A stretch of DNA of 64,000 nucleotides from Bog-756 sp963737625 (GTDB lineage: Bacteria > Actinomycetota > Acidimicrobiia > Acidimicrobiales > RAAP-2). The notes under the pieces were generated by a model. The model saw nothing but the letters and a program-made list of their open reading frames with translations, searched no databases and was not told the origin of the DNA. Positions 6,837 through 15,593 of the stretch are shown here, in pieces. Numbering within the stretch: the first letter of the stretch is position 1; the number at the start of each line of letters is the position of its first letter. The translations under genes were made by a program, and so were the position numbers. Where the stretch lies: NCBI GenBank assembly GCA_963737625.1, contig CAVTTK010000002.1, forward strand, positions 1,798,001-1,862,000. Reading direction: 5' to 3'.

Positions 6837-9800
6837 TCATGCCACCACTCGCAGTACTTCCTCGAGGGTCGTCTCGCCCTCGATGGCCTTGCGCAGGCCG
6901 CTCTGCCGCAGTGTGACCATGCCTTGGGACACTGCCAGCCTATGGATCTCTTCCACGGATCCTCCTTCGATGATCATCCGTTCAATCTCCTCGCTCATGG
7001 GCATCAGTTCGGCTAGCGCCTTCCGCCCCCGATATCCGGTATTGGCGCAGGCCGAGCAGCCAACTGCCCGGTACACCTGGGGAATCTCCCCTTCTGCATC
7101 GACTTCATTGATCGTCCACCCCGCGGCCAGGATGTCGGCCTCGGTGGGTTGGTACGGCTCTTTGCAGTGCATGCACAGTCGCCGGGCCAGCCGCTGGGCC
7201 AGCACGGCCGAGAGCGACGACGTGACCAGGAACGGCTCGATGCCCATCTCGATCAACCGCATGGGGGTGGAGGCGGCACTGTTGGTGTGCAGGGTGGCCA
7301 ACACCATGTGGCCGGTCAGGGCGGCCTCGATGGCGATGACCGCCGTTTCCTGGTCGCGGATCTCACCCACCAGGACGATGTCGGGGTCGGAACGGAGGAT
7401 GGCTTTCAGGGCCGAAGCGAAGTTCAGGCCGGCCTTGAGGTTCAGCTGGACCTGGTTCACGCCCTTCAGGGGGAGCTCGACCGGGTCCTCCACGGTGATG
7501 ATGTTCTTCTCCGGTGAGTTGAGGGCCGTGAGGGTGGTGTAGAGCGTGGTCGACTTGCCCGACCCGGTGGGTCCGGTCACGAGAATGGTGCCGTACGGCT
7601 TGGTGTAGATGGTCTCGTACGTCTTGAGCAGGTCCTCGTCGAATCCCAACGAGTCGAAGCCCAATACGACGCTCGACTTGTCCAACACCCGCATGACGAC
7701 TTTCTCGCCGTGGATGGTGGGCAGGGTGGCCATCCGGAGGTCGATGCCCTTGGCCCCCACCTTGAGCGAGATGCGCCCGTCCTGGGGGACGCGGTGCTCG
7801 GCCACGTTCATATCGGCCATGACCTTCAGCCGAGTGGTGACCGCCGGAGCGATGGTCCGGGGTGCCGTGGAGACGTCGTGGAGCACGCCGTCGATTCGAT
7901 AGCGGATGCGGAGGTCGGTCTCGGTGGGCTCCACGTGGATGTCCGAGGCGCGCTCGTTCAGGGCCTGCAGGATGAGCAGGTTGACGTAGCGGACAATGGG
8001 CGCTTCTTCGGTCACCGCCTGGATGTCGTCGACGCCGGCCTGGGCCCCGGTGCCCTCGACCCCCAGTGACGCCTCCATGGCCATGTCGGCGGCGTCGCTC
8101 CCACTATTGAAGGCCTTGCCGATGAACGCCGTGATCTGGGTGCGAGTGGCCACCACCACGCGGAAGTTGCGCCCCATCAGGGTCCGCAGGTCGTCCATGG
8201 CGAAGACGTCGGTGGGGTTGGAGGCGGCTACTACCGGCACACCCTCTTCACTACCGATGACCAGGACGTTGTGGTGCCGAGAGGTGGATTCGGGGATCAT
8301 GCCCGCTTCGACGTAGTCGACGCCCCGGGTGTCGAGATCGACGAATTCGAGGCCCATCTCCTGGGCCATGCCCCACATGAGGTCGGCCTCGGTCACCAGG
8401 TTCTGGGCGGTCAGGATCCGGGCGATGCTCTGACGGGACTCCTCGTGCTCAGCGAGCACGGCCTCCATGTCCACCAGCGAGACCCGCTCCCCATCCACCA
8501 GGGCCTTGGCCAGGGGCGGGAAGTGGGCGGTGGCCGAGGACATCCCCGACTCCGGCACGTCCTCGACCGGCAGGTCGCCCCGCTGCTCCTTGTACGTGGC
8601 CACCGCCTCGGCCACCAGGTCGGCGGCCAGGGCCGTGGAGTCGGCGTCGGTGACATCGACGTTGCCCTGCACGGAACGGGCCAGCTGCTCCAGCTCATTG
8701 GCATTGCCCGCCAGAGCGGCGGGAGGTAGGGACGACGCGTCCAGGTCGGGCAGTTCGGATCCGAACGTCGGCAGGGCATCGGTCTCAGCGGCGAGCGACG
8801 CCAACGCGTCACCGCCACCAGCCCCATTGAGGAAATCGGGCGGTGGAGGAGGCGGGGGTGGCGGGGGTGGCGGGGGTTCCTGATCGAAGCCGCCGTCCGC
8901 GGTCTCCTCCAAGGCCACAACACCCGTCTCCTCGCCGAAGAACTCGGACGGTTCGGCAAAGTCGGCCGGTTCGGACGGTTCGGCAAAGTCGGCCGGTTCG
9001 GACACGTCGACGAAGGCGGCGGGATCGGCCGGGACATCCAGATCGGGGGCACGGTCGGGGATCTCTGTCTCGGCGTCGTCTCCGATGGCAGCACTATCGC
9101 TGACCTGGGATTCCGGGGGAAACTCCTGCCAGTCGGCGTCGTCGAAAGACACCGGGGAGATCTCCAGGACCGACCTTCCGTTGAGACCCGTGTCGAGCCC
9201 CTGATCCTCGGCCACGGCGACCCCGGGCTCGTCGATATCCCCGACCTGGGCCTCGAGGTCGTCGGCGATGGCCAGCTCCGCCTCCTCGACGACGGTCCGG
9301 TCAGCCTCCAACTGGTCGGCGACCAGGCTTCCGAAGGGGTCGTCCCCCGGGCCATCGTCAACGTCGACCAGAACCGATGACTCAACGGGCTCCTGTTGGG
9401 GGTCGGTGTCCTGCTCGGTCTCTTCCGGCCACGATGCGTCCGAGCCGCTCTCCGGGCCACTCTCGCCTTCGGCGCCGAACAGGCGGTCGAGATAGTCATC
9501 GATCTGGTCGGGAGCCGCCACCACGGAGATGAAGTCGCGGCCAATGGAGGCCCGCACGCTGTCCTGGGCCGTGAGATCGTCCGGCTCAGCCGTGGCGATC
9601 ACTGGGGTGCCGAATTTGCGTTTGATAGCCACGACATGGTGTTTCCTGGCCAATTCCGCGGTGAGAATCTCGCCCGCGGCGGGATCCACCCCGTAGGTGT
9701 CGAGATCGACGAACTCGAGGTCGTGCTCGCTTGCCATCCGACGAATGGCATCGACATCGCTCATTTCTGCATCATCGGCAGACTGGTCCCTGAGATTGAA

Positions 9801-9869
9801 CGCCAATCCAAATGTTCGCCCCTGGTCGCGCTGACCCAACGTCGAGCGTCGAGACATCCCTCTCCCCAC
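6837..9869 (-). CDS. pilB: Type IV pilus extension ATPase PilB with long disordered linker
   Basis: 1010 residues, against about 560-570 for usual PilB. Order of parts: an MshEN-type domain (about 35-125); a Glu/Asp/Pro-rich linker (about 130-390) with 9-residue repeats (EPSEPADFA) and an uninterrupted run of eleven or more prolines near 335-345; a second MshEN domain (about 445-560); and the GspE/PilB ATPase. Walker A GPTGSGKST is near 766, the Asp box is VEDPVELPLKGVNQ, and Walker B is DPDIVLVGEIRD. The zinc site is CMHC (about 899-902) with CSAC (about 938-941), diagnostic of PilB rather than PilT. The start is uncertain: GTG 9869, ATG 9857, or ATG 9762 (MSDVDAIRRM). Its stop overlaps the probable pilT start. 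Confidence 0.95.
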   Translation of the reverse strand: MGRGMSRRSTLGQRDQGRTFGLAFNLRDQSADDAEMSDVDAIRRMASEHDLEFVDLDTYGVDPAAGEILTAELARKHHVVAIKRKFGTPVIATAEPDDLTAQDSVRASIGRDFISVVAAPDQIDDYLDRLFGAEGESGPESGSDASWPEETEQDTDPQQEPVESSVLVDVDDGPGDDPFGSLVADQLEADRTVVEEAELAIADDLEAQVGDIDEPGVAVAEDQGLDTGLNGRSVLEISPVSFDDADWQEFPPESQVSDSAAIGDDAETEIPDRAPDLDVPADPAAFVDVSEPADFAEPSEPADFAEPSEFFGEETGVVALEETADGGFDQEPPPPPPPPPPPPPDFLNGAGGGDALASLAAETDALPTFGSELPDLDASSLPPAALAGNANELEQLARSVQGNVDVTDADSTALAADLVAEAVATYKEQRGDLPVEDVPESGMSSATAHFPPLAKALVDGERVSLVDMEAVLAEHEESRQSIARILTAQNLVTEADLMWGMAQEMGLEFVDLDTRGVDYVEAGMIPESTSRHHNVLVIGSEEGVPVVAASNPTDVFAMDDLRTLMGRNFRVVVATRTQITAFIGKAFNSGSDAADMAMEASLGVEGTGAQAGVDDIQAVTEEAPIVRYVNLLILQALNERASDIHVEPTETDLRIRYRIDGVLHDVSTAPRTIAPAVTTRLKVMADMNVAEHRVPQDGRISLKVGAKGIDLRMATLPTIHGEKVVMRVLDKSSVVLGFDSLGFDEDLLKTYETIYTKPYGTILVTGPTGSGKSTTLYTTLTALNSPEKNIITVEDPVELPLKGVNQVQLNLKAGLNFASALKAILRSDPDIVLVGEIRDQETAVIAIEAALTGHMVLATLHTNSAASTPMRLIEMGIEPFLVTSSLSAVLAQRLARRLCMHCKEPYQPTEADILAAGWTINEVDAEGEIPQVYRAVGCSACANTGYRGRKALAELMPMSEEIERMIIEGGSVEEIHRLAVSQGMVTLRQSGLRKAIEGETTLEEVLRVVA
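8944..9003 (-). repeat. 27-bp tandem repeat inside pilB linker
   Basis: Two perfect 27-bp units (8944-8970, 8971-8997) plus a partial third encode the EPSEPADFA repeats of the disordered PilB linker. The unit length keeps frame, so copy number could vary without breaking pilB. Confidence 0.85.
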
Positions 9870-10166
9870 CGGCCGCGCCAGAGGAGCCCGATCCGCCGGT
9901 CCGGCCCGGGCAGTCCGCCGTCTCGCCTCGATGCCGTGTACCAGAGCGCACTTGTCATACGAGCACTGCTCAAGGCTGTCCCGGGTGCATGCCGATACCC
10001 GATGAGTGGTCCATGTCCGCAGACGGCTGCGGATTCAGCCATCACCACAGATGCCGACAACCGCCCCTTCTTCGACGACCGTCACGGATCAGGCCACTGA
10101 CGACCCCTACACGCGTCGACGCGAGGATCCTGACCCCCCGGGTCCGATGCGATTGAATGGCGCGCC
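9870..10166. other. Divergent intergenic region pilB / prepilin-peptidase-like gene
   Basis: 297 bp between divergently transcribed genes. It must hold promoters for both directions, but I see no convincing -35/-10 pair, no strong palindrome and no gene. Short overlapping reading frames here lack ribosome-binding sites and family features. Confidence 0.35.
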
Positions 10167-10985
10167 ATGACATCTGACCATATTTCGCTACTGGCGGTGA
10201 CTATTCCGGTGGCCGGGGTGATCGGTCTGTTCGTCGGATCGTTCCTGAACGTCGTGATCTACCGGACGCCGCTCGGGCTCTCCGTGGCCGCACCGCGCTC
10301 GTTCTGTCCCACCTGCGACCGCCAGCTGCTGTGGTGGGAGAACGTGCCGGTGGTGTCGTGGATCGCCCTTCGCGGACGGTGCCGCACCTGTCACCTTCCC
10401 ATCTCGATCCGCTATCCCCTGGTGGAGGTGACCACCGCGGCGGCCTTCGCCCTCACGGCATGGGCGTGGCACGGCACCGTCATCGCCGCCGCCTACTGCT
10501 CGCTGGTGGCCGCCCTCGTTGCCGTCGCCCTCATCGAATACGGCGGGCGACGCGCTCCGCTGTCCGTGGCCGCGGTGGGCACGGGACTGGGCCTGGCCAT
10601 CATCGTCGTCGGCGGCGGATGGCAGCACCGGTGGAGCACGGTGATCGGATCCGTCGTCGGGACCGCCGTGGCCGCCATGGCCTACGCCCTGCTCCGGAGG
10701 AAGGATCCGGAGTGTGTCGACCCTCGGGAGTACGGCCGGAGTGCACTCCTCCTGGCCGGCTGCTGGGTTGGGGGCCTCGGGGTGCGGGCTGTCGTCATCG
10801 GGGCGTCCTGCTGGATCGTGGCCTATTTCGTGTGCATGGTCGGCGCCTGGGCCTCGGCCCGCCAGAGCGTGAGCGTGGGTGGCCCTACTCCTGCGTTGAC
10901 GGGGGCGGTCCATCCGGTGCTGGGCGCCCCCCTGGTCACGGCCGTCGCCCTGGCGATGGCCGCCTCTCTGATGGCCGGAGCCTGA
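10167..10985 (+). CDS. Prepilin peptidase (PilD/A24 family)-like protein lacking catalytic aspartates
   Basis: 272 residues, with the family's N-terminal motif (FVGSFLNVVIYRTP) and two CxxC pairs (Cys47/50 and Cys72/75), as in the zinc-binding methyltransferase domain of PilD. About six further membrane segments follow. In canonical A24 peptidases, ALID...P-D and GxGDxK supply the two catalytic Asp. Here the corresponding positions read ALIEYGGRRAP (Glu124 in place of Asp) and EYGRSALLL (Arg191 where the GD aspartate should be). The two pilins in this window need processing, so either Glu substitutes, the alignment is offset, or another peptidase elsewhere does the cleavage. Start ATG 10167 has no clear RBS. 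The response-regulator gene follows 8 nt after the stop. Confidence 0.8.
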   Translation: MTSDHISLLAVTIPVAGVIGLFVGSFLNVVIYRTPLGLSVAAPRSFCPTCDRQLLWWENVPVVSWIALRGRCRTCHLPISIRYPLVEVTTAAAFALTAWAWHGTVIAAAYCSLVAALVAVALIEYGGRRAPLSVAAVGTGLGLAIIVVGGGWQHRWSTVIGSVVGTAVAAMAYALLRRKDPECVDPREYGRSALLLAGCWVGGLGVRAVVIGASCWIVAYFVCMVGAWASARQSVSVGGPTPALTGAVHPVLGAPLVTAVALAMAASLMAGA

Positions 10986-10992
10986 CGCCGCA

Positions 10993-11751
10993 ATGAGCAT
11001 CGCCGAGCCCCGAAGCCCGCACCCCCGGACCGCCACTGTCGATCCGGTCGACTCGGTCGGTCCGGTTTCAGAGATGGCCGGTGACCGGGTCCGCCGCGTC
11101 GTGGTCGTGGACGATCATGAACTCCTTCGAGCCGGGACCCGACGGATCCTGGACGACGCCACTGGGTTCACCGTGGTCGGTGAGGCCGATGACGGCCAGG
11201 ACGCCCTCGACGTCATCGCCCGCACCGGTCCCGACGTGGTGTTGGTGGACATCCGCCTCCCGTCGGTCAACGGTATCGACCTGGCCCGGCAGATCGTCGA
11301 GGACCACCCGACCACCACGGTGCTCATTCTGAGCGCCTACGACGACGAACACTACGTGCGTGCCGCGCTGGCCGCCGGCGTGGCCGGCTACCTGTTGAAG
11401 ACCACCCCCAGTGATGAACTCGTCCGCTCCATCCGAGCCGCGTGCGATGGGTTCACCCTGTTGGACCGGGTCCCCTCGGGTCGAGGCGAGAAGGCGCCGG
11501 CCGCCGATCCACGAGGCGGTAGTGCACGACTGACCGGGCGCGAACAGGAAGTGGTACGCCTGGTGGTGAGGGGTCGCTCCAACAAGGCCATCGCCCACCA
11601 GCTCGGAATCAGCCCCCGCACGGTAGAAGGACATCTCAACCACGTGTTCGAGAAGGTCGGGTCCACATCGCGCACCGAGCTCGTGCACTACGCGCTGGCC
11701 AACGGGCTGTTCGTGCGCGATCCGGACGAAGTACCGGATGGTCAATCGTGA
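10993..11751 (+). CDS. NarL/FixJ-family response regulator
   Basis: Receiver domain about 35-150: acidic pair Asp40-Asp41, phospho-acceptor Asp86 in VLVDIRLPSVNG, and conserved Lys in GYLLKTT. A LuxR-type helix-turn-helix spans about 180-245 (LTGREQEVVRLVVRGRSNKA then ISPRTVEGHLNHVFEKVG). The start ATG 10993 gives a 30-residue extension before the receiver; an internal start nearer residue 28 is possible. The stop overlaps the histidine-kinase start as GTGA, so the pair is translationally coupled. Lying directly behind the prepilin-peptidase-like gene, it is a good candidate regulator of the pilus genes, although no target site can be read from the sequence. Confidence 0.93.
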   Translation: MSIAEPRSPHPRTATVDPVDSVGPVSEMAGDRVRRVVVVDDHELLRAGTRRILDDATGFTVVGEADDGQDALDVIARTGPDVVLVDIRLPSVNGIDLARQIVEDHPTTTVLILSAYDDEHYVRAALAAGVAGYLLKTTPSDELVRSIRAACDGFTLLDRVPSGRGEKAPAADPRGGSARLTGREQEVVRLVVRGRSNKAIAHQLGISPRTVEGHLNHVFEKVGSTSRTELVHYALANGLFVRDPDEVPDGQS

Positions 11752-13427
11752 CCAAGGTCGAACCCCCCTGCGCCGCCTCGATGGACAGGGCCGAGGGCCT
11801 TCCTCCCATCCTCACACACGCCCCGGCTCCGGTGCCATCTTTGTCCCCTGCACCCGAGACCCTCCCGTCCCACGGCTCCGGAGTAGAGCCTGCCCTGCCC
11901 TCCGTGCCGACTGCCGATGCCGCCGGGGGCGGGCGGCCGTGGACCCGGTCGGGGTTCTGGATCATCCAGTTGGTGGTGCTCACCCTCTACCTCCTCAGGC
12001 TCGCCGCCACCGTGGCCTTCCATCTCGACGACACCTCGCTGGTCGTCGAGTTCTCCACCCTGGCCCTGTTCATCATTCCGGTGGTCTGTGCCGCCCTCAG
12101 CTTCGGGTTCGCCGGTGCCGTGTCCACCGGCGTCTGGATCACCGTCCTCGCCATCCCGCGATTCGCCACGTCGCTCAGCACCCATCAGTACGTTGCCGCC
12201 TGGGCCGAGCTCATGCAGGTGGTGCTGCTCGACAGCCTGGCCCTCCTCATCGGCCAGCGGGTCTCGGCCGAACGTGCGGCCCGCCTGCTGGCCGAGACGT
12301 CACGGGAAGCCCACCTCTCGGCCGAGGCCATGTACCGCGATCTCTTCGATTCGAATCAGGCACCCATCCTGATCATCGACGGCGACGGCATCGTGCTCGA
12401 GACCAACGCCTCTGCCCAGCGCGCCTTCAGACGACACGCGCTCCCGTCCTCCCACTCTCCCCTCCCGCAGCCCCCCGCTCACGTGCGCCTGGTGGACATG
12501 ATCGGGCCCGATGCCGCGGCCAGAGTCCTGACCCAACTCCTGGCCTGGGGCCGTCCGACAGGGCACGAGGACGACGGAACGTCCGCCGACCCTGAGCGGG
12601 TCGAGCCCCTCCCGTTCGACATCGAGGGCGAGCACGTGCTGTTCCGTCCGACGGCCACCATGCTCGGCCCGGAAAACGGTGGCCGGCGGATGCAAGTCGT
12701 CTTCGAGGACGTCACCGCGGAAACGCGGCGTCATGACCTGATGGAGGCCTACGCCGCGCGGGTGGTGTTGGGCCAGGAGGAGGAGCGACGACACATTGCC
12801 CAGGAGATCCACGACGGACCCTTGCAGACACTCATCCACCTCTGCCGCCAGATCGACGCCGTGGATTTGACCACGCACGGCACTCCGGACTCCGGTTCGG
12901 ACACACCGGTCGCCCCCCATGAACCACTGACGGGACTCCGGGTGATCGTGGAGGAGACGGTGGCCGAGTTGCGGTCGATCGCCAAGGGCCTCCGTCCGTC
13001 GATACTCGATGACCTCGGTCTGGTGGCCTCGATCAGCCAGATGGTTTCCGAGGCCGGTCAACGTCAGCACTTCGTGACCTCGTTCGGCGCCACCGGTGCG
13101 GAGCGGCGGTTGTCACCGACGGTGGAACTGGCCCTGTTCCGCATCGCCCAAGAGGCCCTGTCCAATGTGGAACGTCACGCCGCCGCCCGGCGTGTGGCGG
13201 TCGGCATGGACTTCGAGGCCGGCGGTTTACGCATGCTCGTCAAGGACGACGGGGTGGGATTCGATCCCTCGGACGGGTCCGATGGGGTCCGGTCCCCCTC
13301 GATGGGTCTCCCGGGCATGACCGAACGGGCCCATCTCATCGGGTCCCGCCTGGTCATCCACTCGGAGCCGGGCCTCGGGACCACCGTGGACGTATGGGTC
13401 CCAGCCACGATTCTCGATCAGAATTGA
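11748..13427 (+). CDS. Membrane sensor histidine kinase, HisKA_3 (NarX/DesK) type
   Basis: Partner of the response regulator. A Pro/Ala-rich N-terminus (1-65) is followed by about four hydrophobic helices (about 70-170), a PAS-like domain (about 195-325; DLFDSNQAPILIIDGDG), and the HisKA_3 dimerisation helix with phospho-His355 in the motif EEERRHIAQEIHDGPLQTL. The HATPase domain shows an N-box (ALFRIAQEALSNVERHAAA), G1 (VKDDGVGFDP) and G2 (GLPGMTERAHLIGSRL). Membrane input domain without a large periplasmic loop suggests sensing within or near the membrane. Start GTG 11748 overlaps the regulator stop. Confidence 0.93.
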   Translation: MTKVEPPCAASMDRAEGLPPILTHAPAPVPSLSPAPETLPSHGSGVEPALPSVPTADAAGGGRPWTRSGFWIIQLVVLTLYLLRLAATVAFHLDDTSLVVEFSTLALFIIPVVCAALSFGFAGAVSTGVWITVLAIPRFATSLSTHQYVAAWAELMQVVLLDSLALLIGQRVSAERAARLLAETSREAHLSAEAMYRDLFDSNQAPILIIDGDGIVLETNASAQRAFRRHALPSSHSPLPQPPAHVRLVDMIGPDAAARVLTQLLAWGRPTGHEDDGTSADPERVEPLPFDIEGEHVLFRPTATMLGPENGGRRMQVVFEDVTAETRRHDLMEAYAARVVLGQEEERRHIAQEIHDGPLQTLIHLCRQIDAVDLTTHGTPDSGSDTPVAPHEPLTGLRVIVEETVAELRSIAKGLRPSILDDLGLVASISQMVSEAGQRQHFVTSFGATGAERRLSPTVELALFRIAQEALSNVERHAAARRVAVGMDFEAGGLRMLVKDDGVGFDPSDGSDGVRSPSMGLPGMTERAHLIGSRLVIHSEPGLGTTVDVWVPATILDQN

Positions 13428-13579
13428 GTGGATGGCGACGAATTCGACGGGGATGCGCGTGCGGTAGGGTCCAGACGGCCCGCCGGCGGCGCCACGCATC
13501 CTCGAACCGGTGAGCAACTGTCACTGAACCGACATGAAATCACCACAGGATTCTCCTCAAATTATGGGATACTGACCAA

Positions 13580-13873
13580 GTGGAACAGATCGTCATCGAG
13601 TCGTGCCACAGCACCTGGATCATCGACATGGACCAGTCGCGGTTCCGTCGCCTGGTCAAGGGCTCGGACCATCACACAACTGCCTCCACCGAATGGCAGG
13701 CGTGCTACGGCGTGGAGATCGATCCGCTGTCGGAGTCGTTCGTGGTGTTGCTGAATCCGGAGGGTACCCGGCTGCTCCGCAGCTGGAGGCACGTCGAACA
13801 CTGTTCGCAGTGTGGTGGCGAAGCCACGTCGGAGCTCTCCTTGCGGGACCTCCGATCGGCCGTCCGGGGCTGA
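13580..13873 (+). CDS. Small protein of unknown function with CxxC pair
   Basis: 97 residues; I do not recognise the family. It is soluble, with a Trp/Asp/Glu-rich N-terminal half (STWIIDMDQSRFRRLVKG) and a CSQCGG motif near residue 76 that could bind a metal. Start GTG 13580 lies 6 nt after a GATACT hexamer (13568-13573), suggesting a leaderless transcript, common in actinobacteria; no RBS is present. It follows the histidine kinase by 150 bp with an AT-rich gap. Confidence 0.55.
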   Translation: MEQIVIESCHSTWIIDMDQSRFRRLVKGSDHHTTASTEWQACYGVEIDPLSESFVVLLNPEGTRLLRSWRHVEHCSQCGGEATSELSLRDLRSAVRG

Positions 13874-14035
13874 GTTCGGGCCGGGTCGGACCCGGCGCCG
13901 CTTCCTCACGAAATTGTTCGGTTTGCCCCTGTCGGAAATTCACTTCCAGCCGGTAATCTTGTGGGAGGACCCCATCGAGTGGTCGGCGGTGCCACATCGA
14001 GTCGCATACCTCTCCTCAGGAACGACGACGATCCC

Positions 14036-14405
14036 ATGAACTCGAACGACATGACCTTCCCGACCCCGATGCCGACGGCGGAGACCATGAACGCGCCCTC
14101 CGCCTCCGCCTCCCCCTCCGCCGCCGCCTCCTCCACCCCGGCAACGAGCCGACTTCGCCGCCAGCGCGGCCATGGCCAACGACATCCTGGCCTTGGGGGA
14201 GGATGACGGGCGAGCCGAAGGGAACAGGGAGGGCTCGGCGGTGTCCGAGAAGGCGTCAAAACCCCGGCCGGTACCGGAACTCGACGTGGCCCTGGCCATG
14301 GCGCTCTCGTTCAACGGCTCACCGATGGCTCCCGACTTCTTCAACACGTCGGCGCGGGCCAAAGGGAACAGGTCGAAGAAGCACCTCTGGAAGCTCAGCC
14401 GTTAG
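14036..14405 (+). pseudogene. Small proline-run protein gene, apparently frameshifted
   Basis: Two reading frames join into one plausible gene. The first starts at ATG 14036 (MNSNDMTFPTPMPTAETMNA) with AGGAA upstream. The second continues from about 14091 as an uninterrupted run of about 13 prolines, then RQRADFAASAAMANDILALG and a basic end (NRSKKHLWKLSR). The join requires removal of one base, probably in the CCC at 14096-14098. Read without correction, the first frame turns into low-complexity Ser/Ala. The corrected product would be about 120 residues. I do not recognise the family. If the shift is only a sequencing error this is an intact CDS. Confidence 0.5.
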
Positions 14406-14411
14406 TGGTGG

Positions 14412-14429
14412 GGCCGCCCGTCAGCGGCC
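14412..14429. terminator. Short hairpin between convergent genes
   Basis: GGCCGC (14412-14417) and GCGGCC (14424-14429) with a 6-nt loop lie between the stop of the proline-run gene and the end of moaC, which converge here. No T-tract; a weak bidirectional terminator candidate. Confidence 0.4.
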
Positions 14430-14468
14430 TCTGTGGCGTGGGCGCACTGGCGGCGACGGATCCAGCAT

Positions 14469-14954
14469 TCAGGCCAGGGGGTCCCGCTTCCACACGCCGG
14501 AACTACCGCCGGTCTTCTCCCACAACATGAGTTGGCCGATGCTCATGGTCCGGTCGGTGGTCTTGCACATGTCGTAGACGGTGAGCGCGGCGATGGCACA
14601 GGCCGTCATGGCCTCCATCTCCACGCCGGTCCGGTCGACTGCTTCGACCTTGGCTTCCACCTCGACATAGTCGTCGCCGATGGTGAAGTCCACGTGCACC
14701 GCACCGACCAGGAGCGGATGGCACATGGGCACGAGGTCCGCGGTCCGCTTGGCCGCCTGGATACCGGCTACCCGGGCTGCGGCCAGGACATCGCCCTTGG
14801 TGATGGCGTTGTTGGCCACCTTGGCCGTCGTCTCCGGCTTCATCGCCACCTGGCACCGAGCCAGGGCACGGCGGTGGGTCGCCTCCTTGGGCGAAACGTC
14901 CACCATCCGGGTCCCGCTGAAGGGATCCAGGTGGCTGAGGCTGCGGTCGGTCAT
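14469..14954 (-). CDS. moaC: Cyclic pyranopterin monophosphate synthase MoaC
   Basis: 161 residues. It catalyses the second step of molybdenum-cofactor synthesis, forming cyclic pyranopterin monophosphate from the MoaA product. Hallmarks are all present: MVDVSPKEATHRRA near the N-terminus, the KGDVLAAARVAGIQAAKRT helix, the PMCHPL loop, MTACAIAALTVYDMCK, and the C-terminal EKTGG. I prefer ATG 14954 (MTDRSLSHLDPFSG) over the ATG at 14978, because family members begin just before the LSHLD segment. No other moa gene is in the window, so it stands alone, convergent with the upstream small gene and divergent from the fmdB-type gene. Confidence 0.95.
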   Translation of the reverse strand: MTDRSLSHLDPFSGTRMVDVSPKEATHRRALARCQVAMKPETTAKVANNAITKGDVLAAARVAGIQAAKRTADLVPMCHPLLVGAVHVDFTIGDDYVEVEAKVEAVDRTGVEMEAMTACAIAALTVYDMCKTTDRTMSIGQLMLWEKTGGSSGVWKRDPLA

Positions 14955-15073
14955 GGGGCGAGGCCGTCGTTCACCCACCCAGTGTACGGGACGCCGGGGC
15001 CCCAGGTCGGCATTGGCACTCTCTCAAGTAGACTGCCAACCTGACCCAGGCTTGGATCGAGAGGAACGCCCAG

Positions 15074-15505
15074 TTGCCCACCTATGAGTATCGCTGCGAC
15101 AGCTGCGAGAAGAACTTCGACGTCGTCCAGTCGTTCCACGATGATGCGCTGACGGCCTGCCCCACCTGCGGCTCCCCGGTCCGGAAGGTCTTCGGCAACG
15201 TGGGGATCGTGTTCAAGGGCAGCGGCTTCTACAAGACGGACAGCCGCTCCGGCGGCGCGGCCAAGGCGGCCGCGACCGACGGCTCCTCGACGGAGTCAAC
15301 CGGATCGGACAGCTCGGGGTCGGACGGCTCAGGATCGGACAAGTCCGGATCCGACGGCTCGGGGTCGGACGGTGCCACCCCTGCAGCCACCCCCTCGGGC
15401 GACGGCTCGTCCAAGGCGTCGCCGAAGGAATCCACCACCAAGTCCCCTGGCCCGTCGGCGCCGACGAAGACGGCCAAATCACCGGCAAAGGATAGGACGC
15501 CATAG
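15074..15505 (+). CDS. FmdB-family zinc ribbon protein with Ser/Gly/Asp tail
   Basis: The N-terminal 45 residues are a classic FmdB/CxxC_CxxC_SSSS zinc ribbon: PTYEYRCDSCEKNFDVVQSF, then CPTCGSPVRKVF and the conserved GSGFYKTD. The remainder is a low-complexity tail of SGSD repeats and Lys/Pro/Thr. Start is TTG 15074 (followed by CCC ACC TAT), the position where family members begin; GAGAGG lies upstream. The family was named from formamidase regulation, but the function of most members is unknown. Confidence 0.85.
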   Translation: MPTYEYRCDSCEKNFDVVQSFHDDALTACPTCGSPVRKVFGNVGIVFKGSGFYKTDSRSGGAAKAAATDGSSTESTGSDSSGSDGSGSDKSGSDGSGSDGATPAATPSGDGSSKASPKESTTKSPGPSAPTKTAKSPAKDRTP

Positions 15506-15547
15506 ATCGCTTCAACGTCGATCTAACCCTGGAGCATCGACCATCTT

Positions 15548-15565
15548 TCTCTCATACTTGAGAGA
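15548..15565. promoter_or_regulatory. 7-bp inverted repeat before second pilT
   Basis: TCTCTCA, 4-nt loop, TGAGAGA, followed by an AT-rich stretch, 29 bp before the ATG of the second pilT. It could be the end of the fmdB-type transcript or an operator of the pilT promoter. The AT-rich stretch in a GC-rich genome favours a promoter region. Confidence 0.35.
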
Positions 15566-15593
15566 CAAATAATTTTGAATTTGTGCTGGCCAA

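Noticed and set aside
14469..14978. Longer moaC start at 14978
   Set aside because: The extra residues MGERRPRP do not resemble the family start; ATG 14954 fits better.
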